Assembly (NCBI GenBank): GCA_029780675.1
Contig: JAKOYE010000007.1
Coordinates: 1-48,444 of the forward strand
Direction of reading: 5' to 3'
DNA from: Actinomycetes bacterium
GTDB taxonomy: Bacteria; Actinomycetota; Actinomycetes; Mycobacteriales; Mycobacteriaceae
Length of the DNA: 48,444 nt
Position numbers and translations under genes: made by a program. Below, in pieces: positions 16,426 to 23,867 of this stretch (positions are counted from its first letter, which is position 1; the number at the start of each line of letters is the position of its first letter). A model generated the notes under the pieces. That model did no database searches and had not been told where the DNA came from. It saw nothing but the letters and a program-made list of their open reading frames with translations.

Positions 16426-17228
16426 ACCGCACCGGCAGAGATGCCTCTGACGTGTACTTCCTCGAAACGTGTGACGCCCTGGCCGCGGCGAACATCGTTC
16501 CGGCCGAGTTCGCCCGCCGACACGCCCTGCTCCTGCTCAAGCCCGATGCGGCGATCACCGGAGCGATGACACCGGCCCTGTCCTGGCTTCTCGCGAACGG
16601 CTACCGCATCGTCGGTGCCCACCCGGTGAAGCTCACCAGGCTGCACCTGCGGGCGCTGTGGTACTTCAACTGGCACCGCGCGACTCCCGAACGGCGCCGT
16701 CTGGCCGATCGTCTTGCCGGACTGTCGATGTCGGTGGTCCTCATCCTCACCCATCCCGATGACACCGTCCCGGTGTCGTCCCGGCTGACCCTTGAGAAAG
16801 GACCCGCCGACCCGAGACTCCGGGAACCGGCGCATCTGCGGTCGGTGTTGTCCGCGGGAACCTATCTGCTGAACCTCGTGCATTCGGCCGACGAGCCCGA
16901 TGACGTTTTGCGCGAACTCGGCATCTACTTCGGAGAACCCGAGCTCAGCGCGGTGATCGCCGGCTGCGCGGCCGATACCGATGTGTTCGACGAGGCGTTC
17001 CGGATCGTGCACCGGATCGAGTCCAGCGTGGCCCGCCGCACCGGTGATCTGTCCGCCGTTCAGGACGCCGTCTGGGCGGACCTGGAGGCCACCGGAATGG
17101 TGGAGCGCCCCCGGTCCGGCGATGAGTGGCTGAGCGCCATCGAGACTGCGTGTGAACGCGGAGTGCATCTCGACGTCTGGTTTCGCACGGTGATCGAGTC
17201 CGCCTACCGTCCCCTGCATCGGGCATAA
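16422..17228 (+). CDS. divergent nucleoside-diphosphate-kinase-fold protein
   Basis: A 268-aa protein whose first 170 residues match the order of NDK motifs: HALLLLKPDAAITGAMTPAL (34-53) for the family LIKPDAV block, GYRIVGAHPVKLTR for the following strand, and LNLVHSADEPDDVLRELGIY (150-169) for the catalytic NxIHGSDS block, with H154 at the phosphohistidine position. An insertion of roughly 30 residues separates the blocks, and about 100 residues of unrecognised sequence follow, so it is longer than ordinary NDK (about 140 aa). The four-base overlap with the reductase shows it belongs to the operon. It may phosphorylate an unusual nucleotide-linked or lipid phosphate, or have lost kinase activity. 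Confidence 0.6.
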   Translation: MNRTGRDASDVYFLETCDALAAANIVPAEFARRHALLLLKPDAAITGAMTPALSWLLANGYRIVGAHPVKLTRLHLRALWYFNWHRATPERRRLADRLAGLSMSVVLILTHPDDTVPVSSRLTLEKGPADPRLREPAHLRSVLSAGTYLLNLVHSADEPDDVLRELGIYFGEPELSAVIAGCAADTDVFDEAFRIVHRIESSVARRTGDLSAVQDAVWADLEATGMVERPRSGDEWLSAIETACERGVHLDVWFRTVIESAYRPLHRA

Positions 17229-17240
17229 GAGCGGTCAAAC

Positions 17241-18185
17241 ATGCTGAGCAACAACAGCTTCCGCTCTGGGCAGTCCTGCGCCGTGTCGCCATCGCTGGTG
17301 CACAAACGCGATGCCTCCGCGGTTCTCGTCACGGCCGTGGACACCGGCGAGGACGGCTGGACGATCCGTGCTCGGTTACCGGCTCACCACACGTTCCACA
17401 ACGATGCGACCGGGCGACAGGCCGGGTATCACGACCCTCTGCACATCCTCGAAGCCTTCCGGCAGGGCTGCATCGCCATCGGTCACCTGACCTACGCGGT
17501 GCCTCCTGAGGCTCACTTCCTGGTGCGCCGCTACGAACTGTCCGTCCTCGACTGGAGGGCACTGCACTACCGGCCGGAACCGGCGGCGCTCGACCTCCGA
17601 ACGGAGGTCCGACGGCAGTTCCGCGCCCGGGGTGATGGCCCGGTCCACGGTGTGGAACTCGCGGCGACGGCCATGCGCAACGGTGCCGCCGCCGTGGAGA
17701 TGTCGGTGTCGTTCGGGTGGCTGCCCGATGGGTCCTGGCAGCGGATGAGATCGGGGTCTCGGTGGGAGGCCGGGCCCCAACCGGTCGCCGCCGATCCGCC
17801 GACCGTGGGCCGGGAGCGTCCGGAGAACGTGGTCATCGGGCCGCCGAGGCACCGTTTCGGTGATGGCTCGGTCTGCGCACCGGTCGTTGTCGACACCGGC
17901 AACCCGACGTTCTTCGATCACCCCCTCGACCACCTGCCGGCGGCCCTGATCCTCGAAGCGAGCCGGCAACTGGCCCGGGCCGCACTGGGACCGCGGTCCT
18001 CGGCCGTGCTGGGGCCGTCGTGGCTGCGTTGTGAGTTCCTCTCCTTCGCCGAGTTGAGTCCCGCCTGCGCCGTCACCCTGGCACCGGCGTCCGGCACGTC
18101 CGCCTTCCGCGCAACGGTCAGCCAAACCGGTCAGCAGCGAGCGGTCGTCGAGTTGGGATTCGCAGCACCCGAGCCGCCGCAATGA
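17241..18185 (+). CDS. AfsA-like double-hotdog protein (gamma-butyrolactone synthase family)
   Basis: A 314-aa protein with two AfsA hotdog repeats. The first shows LVHKRDASAVLVT (19-31) and YHDPLHILEAFRQG with E71. The second shows NPTFFDHPLDHLPAALILEA and then SRQ, with E239 and R242; these fall at the positions of residues thought important in AfsA. AfsA of Streptomyces joins a beta-ketoacyl-ACP to dihydroxyacetone phosphate, the first step to A-factor-type gamma-butyrolactones. Here a dedicated ACP and FAAL lie upstream, which fits an acyl-ACP substrate, and the SDR could take the reductase role. No GBL receptor (TetR/ArpA type) gene is seen nearby. The gene starts 12 bp after the NDK-like gene and ends in ATGA overlapping the UbiA gene. 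Confidence 0.82.
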   Translation: MLSNNSFRSGQSCAVSPSLVHKRDASAVLVTAVDTGEDGWTIRARLPAHHTFHNDATGRQAGYHDPLHILEAFRQGCIAIGHLTYAVPPEAHFLVRRYELSVLDWRALHYRPEPAALDLRTEVRRQFRARGDGPVHGVELAATAMRNGAAAVEMSVSFGWLPDGSWQRMRSGSRWEAGPQPVAADPPTVGRERPENVVIGPPRHRFGDGSVCAPVVVDTGNPTFFDHPLDHLPAALILEASRQLARAALGPRSSAVLGPSWLRCEFLSFAELSPACAVTLAPASGTSAFRATVSQTGQQRAVVELGFAAPEPPQ

Positions 18186-19093
18186 CGGGCAGCCGCGGTA
18201 TCGGGGCGTTTCTGGTGGAACGCTGCCTGCCCGTCTACCCGATCCTGCTGACCCTGTGGGTGTGCGCGGTGGAGAGCATCACCGTCGTCGCCGGTGGAGC
18301 CGCCGCCGCGTGGCGACCGTCGTGGGATACCGCGCTGAAGGTTCTGGCGCTGATGGCCGCCGGAGCCTTCCTGCGCATGGTCGACGACCAGAAGGACCTG
18401 GACTACGACACGACTCATCATCCGACACGTCCCCTGGTGCAGGGGCGGGTCACCGCCCGGCAGTTGCAGAGGGCCATGCCTTTGGCGGCCGCAGTGGCGT
18501 TGGTTCCGGCGGCCGCGGTATCGGCATGGTCGGTGGTGCCGCTGGCCGGTGCGCTCGCCTACAGCCTGACGCTGTGGTGGGCCGAGGGCAGGGTAAAGGT
18601 GCTGCGGGACAACGCGATTGCCAACCTCGCCGCGGTCTGCCCGATCCAGTTCCTCATCACCGGATTCGCGATGACCGCAGCCCCCGGCGTCGGTGACGCG
18701 TCGTGGTGGCGTATCGCCGCCGTGCCGCTGGTGTTCACCAGCGCACTCCTGCACGCGGAGATCGCCAGAAAGACGACGGTTTCCCTTCCTGGCGCTGCGC
18801 CCGACCGGCACTCCTATTCGGAGCTGATCGGCGCCACCGCGAGTGCGGCCCTGACGTGCGGATTCGGGCTTCTGGCGGTGGTCACCGAGATCCTGGTGAC
18901 CGCGCCGTGGGCGTGGACCGACGGGCCGTGGCCGATGGCGTGGCTGCCCGCGGTGGCCGCCGTCCTTCCACTGGTGTCGGCATGGATGTTCCTGCGGGGC
19001 GGCCGGCGGGACCACCCCCAGGCAATGCCGACGTTGTTCGTGATCGTCTTCTACCTGGCCATCATCGGACAAGGCTTCGGGCGGCTGCCCTGA
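18182..19093 (+). CDS. UbiA-family membrane prenyltransferase
   Basis: A 303-aa protein with eight to nine hydrophobic segments. The first Asp-rich motif is DDQKDLDYD (68-76), matching NDxxDxxxD with Asp in place of Asn, followed by HPTRPLVQG as in UbiA enzymes that bind a polyprenyl diphosphate or phosphate. The usual second Asp-rich motif is weak: HAEIARKTTVSLPG occupies that region with no DxxxD. UbiA proteins move a prenyl group onto an acceptor in the membrane. It is the last gene of the coupled operon. Its likely role is lipid tailoring, making the exported product more hydrophobic. The degenerate second motif leaves the reaction open. Confidence 0.78.
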   Translation: MTGSRGIGAFLVERCLPVYPILLTLWVCAVESITVVAGGAAAAWRPSWDTALKVLALMAAGAFLRMVDDQKDLDYDTTHHPTRPLVQGRVTARQLQRAMPLAAAVALVPAAAVSAWSVVPLAGALAYSLTLWWAEGRVKVLRDNAIANLAAVCPIQFLITGFAMTAAPGVGDASWWRIAAVPLVFTSALLHAEIARKTTVSLPGAAPDRHSYSELIGATASAALTCGFGLLAVVTEILVTAPWAWTDGPWPMAWLPAVAAVLPLVSAWMFLRGGRRDHPQAMPTLFVIVFYLAIIGQGFGRLP

Positions 19094-19139
19094 CGACCCT
19101 GGGCGGGCATGTCGGCGCCTCAGGATCTACGGTTGCGCC

Positions 19140-21125
19140 GTGGACGGCGGCACATCGACGGTGACTGCCGCGCTGCCCGATGATCAGGAGAAGCCGGGCC
19201 GCGCGCTGCGGGGCTGGCAGAAACAGCTGGTCGGCGCGGTGGCGTTCGGGGTTGCCCTGCTCAGCATCGCCCAGGTGTTCCGCCCACTCGCCCAGGGCAG
19301 CCAGTTCTATCTGATGGTGTTCCTCGCCGGGACCCTGCCATTGGTGTTCCTGGTCTACCGGTCGGGCTGGGGGCGCCTCGACTCAGCCGACCGGCCCGCG
19401 GTTCTGGACTGGGTGTTGGCCGCGGTGACGCTCGCGGTATGCCTCTATCCGTTGGTGCCGGTGCGGATCGGCACCGGCGGGGGCGGATACGACGCCTTCC
19501 TGGACCGCCAGGGTCTGCTGGAACCCACCGACGTGGCGATGGGGGCGGCGCTGCTGGTGCTCGTGCTCGAGGCGTGCCGGCGCGCGACGGGCTGGGCGCT
19601 GCCGATCGTGTGCGGACTGTTCCTCGCCTACGGCTACTACGGCGGCCTGCTGCCGCAGAGCTTCGCCATCGCACACGCCGGGCTGGACTTCGATCAGATC
19701 GTCGACGCCCTCTACAACTCGGGCAGCGGGTTCTTCGGCACCCCACTCGACGTCGCGGCCACCTACATCGTGCTGTTCACCCTCTACGGCGCCGTGCTGG
19801 AACTGTCCGGAGCGGCGAAGTTCTTCGTCGACCTCTCGGTGACGGCATTCCGCCGGTCGCCGAGTGCCGCCGGCCGCACCGCGGTGGCCTCGGGTTTCCT
19901 GCTCGGCACGGTCTCCGGTTCGGGCACCGCCACCGCGGTCAGCGTGGGTGCGGTCACCTGGCCGATCATGCGCCGGGCGGGCTACACCCCCGAACGGGCC
20001 GGCGGTGTCCTCGCCGCGGCCGGGGTGGGCGCCCTGCTCTCACCACCCACGCTGGGCGCGGCGGCGTTCATCGTCGCGGAGTACCTGGAGGTCTCCTACC
20101 TGCGGGTTCTGGGCTGGGCGTTGATCCCGACCCTGCTGTACTACCTGGGAATCCTGCTCGCGGTGGAGATCGACGCCCGGCGGTTGGGCCTGCGGGTCGC
20201 CAGTGCGGATTCGCCGTCGCCGTGGCGGCTGCTGGGCCGCTTCGGCTACCACTTCTCGTCGCTGATCCTCATCGTGGTGCTGCTGGCGTTCGGGATGTCG
20301 GCCACCCGGGCGGTCGTCTACGCCACCGCGCTGGCCTTCCTGTTGTCCTTCCTGGACCGGCCCACCGCGCTGACACCGGTCCGGCTGTTCGCCGCGCTGA
20401 GCGCCGGTGTGCGCGGTGTCCTTCCGGTGGTCGCCGTCTGCACCGCGGCCGGCGTCATCACCGCGATGACCACCAAAACCGGTCTGGGTGCGCAGTTCTC
20501 GTCGGTGCTGGTGGGTGGGGTCGGTGCGATCACCGACAACCGCACCGCGATGCTGGCGCTGACGGCGGTCTTCGCCGCGGTGGCACTGGCACTGCTGGGC
20601 CTGGCGATCCCGGTGACGGCGTCGTTCGTCATCGGCTGGGTCATCATCGGCCCGGCGCTGCTGGCCCTCGACGTTCCGGCTCCCGCGGCGGCGATGTTCG
20701 TCTTCTACTACTCGGTGCTCTCCGAGGTCACCCCGCCGACCGCCCTGGCTGCGGTGGGCGCCGCGGCCGTCACCGGCGGCCGGGCGGTGGAGACGATGTG
20801 GACGACGCTGCGCTACGCCGCACCGGCGTTCCTCGTCCCGATCGCCTTCGTGGTGACCGGACCGGGGGAGTACCTGCTCGGGGTGGGTCCGGTCACCGGT
20901 GTGCTGTGGGCCTCGGCCGCCGCCGCGGCGGGTATCGTCGCGCTGTCGGTCACTGTCGGCGGCTGGATGCTCGGCGTGGGACCCGCAAATCGCCTCGCGC
21001 GAACGCTCAGCGCAACTGCCGCCGTGCTGCTGCTGTTCCTCGACCCGCTCACCATCGCGGCGGGATCGGCGGTTCTGCTGGCCGCCGTCGGACTGACCAT
21101 CATCGACAACAGGAGACGATCATGA
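19140..21125 (+). CDS. TRAP transporter, fused small/large membrane subunit (DctQM fusion)
   Basis: A 661-aa membrane protein with the 4TM/12TM fused TRAP permease layout (TIGR02123 type). DctM-like features include GFFGTPLDVAATYIVLFTLY, FLLGTVSGSGTATAVSVGAV, PIMRRAGYTPERAGGVLAAA and SPPTLGAAAFIVAEYLEVSY. Such permeases drive uptake of organic acids using a sodium or proton gradient. The next gene encodes a TAXI-type binding protein, the usual partner of the fused permease. The GTG at 19140 lies 46 bp after the UbiA stop in the same direction, so read-through from the biosynthetic operon is possible. The substrate is unknown. Confidence 0.9.
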   Translation: MDGGTSTVTAALPDDQEKPGRALRGWQKQLVGAVAFGVALLSIAQVFRPLAQGSQFYLMVFLAGTLPLVFLVYRSGWGRLDSADRPAVLDWVLAAVTLAVCLYPLVPVRIGTGGGGYDAFLDRQGLLEPTDVAMGAALLVLVLEACRRATGWALPIVCGLFLAYGYYGGLLPQSFAIAHAGLDFDQIVDALYNSGSGFFGTPLDVAATYIVLFTLYGAVLELSGAAKFFVDLSVTAFRRSPSAAGRTAVASGFLLGTVSGSGTATAVSVGAVTWPIMRRAGYTPERAGGVLAAAGVGALLSPPTLGAAAFIVAEYLEVSYLRVLGWALIPTLLYYLGILLAVEIDARRLGLRVASADSPSPWRLLGRFGYHFSSLILIVVLLAFGMSATRAVVYATALAFLLSFLDRPTALTPVRLFAALSAGVRGVLPVVAVCTAAGVITAMTTKTGLGAQFSSVLVGGVGAITDNRTAMLALTAVFAAVALALLGLAIPVTASFVIGWVIIGPALLALDVPAPAAAMFVFYYSVLSEVTPPTALAAVGAAAVTGGRAVETMWTTLRYAAPAFLVPIAFVVTGPGEYLLGVGPVTGVLWASAAAAAGIVALSVTVGGWMLGVGPANRLARTLSATAAVLLLFLDPLTIAAGSAVLLAAVGLTIIDNRRRS

Positions 21126-22168
21126 CGAAGGCGTTCCCGACAGCCGTGCGGCCGACGACGGCGAGGAAAGCAGCCGCGGTGCTGGCACTGGTGGCCGTGG
21201 CGGGAGCCTCCGTCACCGCGTGCGGCGGACGCAAAGACGCGCCCAAGGCCGACTCGGGCGGGCAGATCACCTGCACGGTGGACACCGACACCCGGGTCGG
21301 GATCGCCACCGGCAACGCCACCGGGGTGTACTTCACCCTGGGAAACGCCTACGCCGAGCAGATCTCGGCGGCCACCGACGGACGGGTCAAGGCCACCGCC
21401 GCCGAGACCGGCGCCTCGGTGCAGAACATCCAGCAGGTCGTCGCCGGCACCTACCAGGTCGCCTTCGCCCTCGCCGACACCGCGGCCGACGCCGTCGCGG
21501 GCACCGCCGCCTTCACCGACAAGCAGCCGATCGCCGCGCTCGCGCGGCTGTATCCCAACTACACCCAGGTGATCGCCCGTAAGGACAGCGGGATCACCAG
21601 CCTCGACGGCATGCGCGGAAAGCGGATCTCCACCGGATCACCCGGTTCGGGCACCGAGGTGATCGCCAACCGACTGCTCGAAGCCGCCGGCCTCAACCCG
21701 GAATCCGATGTCGCCGCCCAGCGTCTCGACCTCACCAAGACCGTCGACGGGATGAAGGACGGCGCGATCGACGCGATGTTCTTCTCCGGCGGGCTGCCCA
21801 CCCCGGGCATCACCGACCTGATGACCAGCGCACGCGGGGAGGTGGAGTTCGTCGACGTCACCCCGCAGTTGACCAAGTTGCAGGAGATCGGCCCCGCCTA
21901 CGAGTCGGGCGTCATCCCGGCGGCCACCTACGGGCTTGCGGCCGACGTGCCGACCATCACGGTGGCCAATCTGCTGGTGGCACGCGACGACCTGGACGCC
22001 AACCTGGGCTGTGTGCTGACCAAGGCGCTGTTCGAACGGAAACCCCAACTGGAGCAGGCCGCACCGGCTGCGAAGGGCATCAGCCTGGACACCGCCCGGG
22101 ACACCGCCCCGGTACCGCTCAACCGCGGGTCGCAGCGTGCGCTGGACGAGTTGAAGGCGCCCTCCTAG
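21122..22168 (+). CDS. TAXI-family TRAP solute-binding lipoprotein
   Basis: A 348-aa extracytoplasmic binding protein. The N-terminal signal has a hydrophobic core and a lipobox SVTAC, so it should be anchored to the outer face of the membrane as a lipoprotein. TAXI-family landmarks are IATGNATGVYFTLGNAYAEQ, GASVQNIQQVVAGTYQVAFA, and GKRISTGSPGSGTEVIANRL. The start ATG overlaps the permease stop by four bases (ATGA), so the pair is one transporter. It captures an organic acid or amino-acid-like ligand and delivers it to the fused permease; the ligand cannot be told from sequence. Confidence 0.92.
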   Translation: MTKAFPTAVRPTTARKAAAVLALVAVAGASVTACGGRKDAPKADSGGQITCTVDTDTRVGIATGNATGVYFTLGNAYAEQISAATDGRVKATAAETGASVQNIQQVVAGTYQVAFALADTAADAVAGTAAFTDKQPIAALARLYPNYTQVIARKDSGITSLDGMRGKRISTGSPGSGTEVIANRLLEAAGLNPESDVAAQRLDLTKTVDGMKDGAIDAMFFSGGLPTPGITDLMTSARGEVEFVDVTPQLTKLQEIGPAYESGVIPAATYGLAADVPTITVANLLVARDDLDANLGCVLTKALFERKPQLEQAAPAAKGISLDTARDTAPVPLNRGSQRALDELKAPS

Positions 22169-22180
22169 CATTTCCCCTGG

Positions 22181-22209
22181 TTTCGTAACTTTCGTAACCC
22201 TGCTACGAT
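22181..22209 (+). promoter_or_regulatory. toxin-antitoxin promoter with a 9-bp tandem operator
   Basis: TTTCGTAAC occurs twice head to tail (22181-22189 and 22190-22198), followed by TACGAT at 22204-22209 as a -10 hexamer. The repeat lies where the -35 and spacer would be, so the antitoxin's DNA-binding domain probably sits there and represses its own operon. Transcription would begin near 22216, about 33 nt before the antitoxin ATG. Confidence 0.5.
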
Positions 22210-22248
22210 ATGTGGAGTTCAGCGGGGAGATAGAAGGACGTGAGACCC

Positions 22249-22752
22249 ATGAGCAGCGTCTCCGCGCAGATCGTTAACCCGGTTCCGACCGATGTCAATG
22301 GACTTGCCGATGTCCTCAGCTTCATCGAGGCGCACGAGGCCCGCCACGGCAACTCTCATGAGCCCGCCTTCTTCCTCTCCGGTGCCAGCGAACACGACCG
22401 CGTCGAACTGACCGAACAGTTGCATGGGGTTCTTAAGCGTGTCGCCCACGCCCTCAGCCACGGCCAGTCGATCACCATCCTGACCTGCGATCAGGAAATC
22501 TCCACCCAACAGGCCGCCGAGATTCTCGGCCTGAGCCGTCCCACGGTGGTTCGCCTCATCGAGGACGGCGAGTTAGACGCCTACGTGCCCGGCGCAGTCC
22601 GACGAAAACTGCGGCTTGCCGATGTCCTCGCCTACCGCGATGAGCTTCGCGCCCGGCGTAACCGGTTCATCACCGAGAGCTCGGCGGAGTTCGCGGATGT
22701 CGATGCCGACGAAGTCGCCGAGTTGGTCGCCGAGGCGAAACGCAGGCGTTGA
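22249..22752 (+). CDS. antitoxin with excisionase-type HTH (VapB50-like)
   Basis: A 167-aa protein. The central helix-turn-helix of the excisionase/MerR type reads STQQAAEILGLSRPTVVRLI, followed by EDGELDAYVPGAVRRKLRL. The acidic and Arg-rich C-terminus (VDADEVAELVAEAKRRR) probably wraps the toxin. It resembles Rv3750c (VapB50), annotated as a possible excisionase, paired with the PIN toxin Rv3749c. ATG at 22249 has GAAGGA ten bases upstream; a GTG nine bases earlier is in frame. Promoter repeats just upstream suggest autoregulation by this protein. Confidence 0.82.
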   Translation: MSSVSAQIVNPVPTDVNGLADVLSFIEAHEARHGNSHEPAFFLSGASEHDRVELTEQLHGVLKRVAHALSHGQSITILTCDQEISTQQAAEILGLSRPTVVRLIEDGELDAYVPGAVRRKLRLADVLAYRDELRARRNRFITESSAEFADVDADEVAELVAEAKRRR

Positions 22753-22781
22753 CAGTCCGCGGCGTCTGGAAAACCGCCCTC

Positions 22782-23321
22782 ATGTATCGCGTCGTCCTCG
22801 ACACCTGTGCCCTCGTGCCGAGTCTTCAACGCGACTTCCTGTTGCAGTTGGCCACCGAGGACGCGTACGCGCCCGTGTGGGGGTCGGGGATTATCGTCGA
22901 GCTGGACTACGTCCTCGCTGGCCTCTACGAAAGGCGCGGAATCACCGATAGCGCCATCCGCCGTCGGCACTTTTTCAATCAGCTGAAGGAGGCGTTCCCG
23001 GGCTCGGAGGTCCAAGCCCCCAAAGACCGGGAGTACAGCTACGGACTCAACGATCCCGATGATGGCCACGTCGCCCATGCCGCGATCATCGGCAAAGCCG
23101 ACGCCATCGTCACCGACGATCGCAGGGCAGGGTTCAGCACGGCAAGTGTGCTCGTGGAAACCGGCATCGAGACCGTTCTCCCACATCAGTTCGCCGCCAA
23201 CACCGTGTCGGCCCACCCGGATGCGGGAGTCCGCGCGTTGCGGGAGATGTCGAATCGCCGAACCAGCCCGTTGCAGACCCCAGATCAGATCCTTGAGCTG
23301 CTGGTGACACGGCACAACTGA
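22782..23321 (+). CDS. PIN-domain ribonuclease toxin (VapC50-like)
   Basis: A 179-aa PIN protein. The acidic metal-binding residues expected of the family are present: D7 in YRVVLDTC, the Glu of GIIVELDYVL, the Asp cluster in LNDPDDGHVAHAAI, and TDD in ADAIVTDDRR. This PIN_3-type toxin with a C-terminal extension matches VapC50. Toxins of this class cut tRNA or rRNA. ATG at 22782 gives a standard PIN N-terminus; a TTG at 22749 overlapping the antitoxin stop as TTGA would add 11 residues. It is translationally close to the antitoxin and lies in the same operon. Confidence 0.83.
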   Translation: MYRVVLDTCALVPSLQRDFLLQLATEDAYAPVWGSGIIVELDYVLAGLYERRGITDSAIRRRHFFNQLKEAFPGSEVQAPKDREYSYGLNDPDDGHVAHAAIIGKADAIVTDDRRAGFSTASVLVETGIETVLPHQFAANTVSAHPDAGVRALREMSNRRTSPLQTPDQILELLVTRHN

Positions 23322-23425
23322 CCGAGGTCGCCGAGATCCTACTGCCCCTGCTGACCCAGGGGCGTGGGCCGCGATGATCCATCAGCCAAAACTGAGACGG
23401 ACCGATAAGTGCGTCCCCGCCCGTC

Positions 23426-23806
23426 CTAGCTCAGGGTCCACTGGGACGTGGCGACCAGGTCGCCCTGGGTCAGCGCCGCCGCCCGATGCTCGTGGACCTG
23501 TTGGTAACCGGGGTCGGTGACCATGTCGACGAACGCCTGCGGGGACGGATACTCGACGACGAGAATCGCATCCCACCAAGGGTGTTCGCCGTCACCGATG
23601 ATGTTGACCGGATTGCTGCCGGCGTAGCGGACGCTGCCGCCGACCTTCTCCAGGTGCGGTTGGACCTCCCGGGTGTACTGCAGGTAGCTGTCCCGGCCCG
23701 AGCCCTCCTTGAACCTCAGGAGGTTGATCATCACCACCGGCGCGTCAGGCGGTAACTCCCCGAAGGCCTTGAGGTTGACCGGGCGCTGATCTGACTCCTG
23801 GGACAC
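23426..23806 (-). CDS. DUF1330 family protein
   Basis: A 126-aa small soluble alpha/beta protein of the dimeric ferredoxin-like DUF1330 family, recognised from PVVMINLLRFKEG, YTREVQPHLEKVGGSVRYAG, WDAILVVEYPSPQAFVDMV, and GYQQVHEHRAAAL. The function of the family is unsettled. The start is one of two adjacent GTG codons (23809 or 23806) behind AAGGAG; the second gives the better spacing. It is transcribed away from an AraC-type regulator gene, which may control it. Confidence 0.85.
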   Translation of the reverse strand: MSQESDQRPVNLKAFGELPPDAPVVMINLLRFKEGSGRDSYLQYTREVQPHLEKVGGSVRYAGSNPVNIIGDGEHPWWDAILVVEYPSPQAFVDMVTDPGYQQVHEHRAAALTQGDLVATSQWTLS

Positions 23807-23867
23807 CACGTTCTCCTTGCGATGGTTTGGCTGTGTGGGTTCGGCCGTGTGGCCTGAGGCTGATGCT

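Noticed and set aside
19439..21121. Extension of the TAXI gene frame far upstream through the TRAP permease gene
   Set aside because: The upstream part has no motif and is another frame of the permease; the lipoprotein signal fixes the start at 21122.
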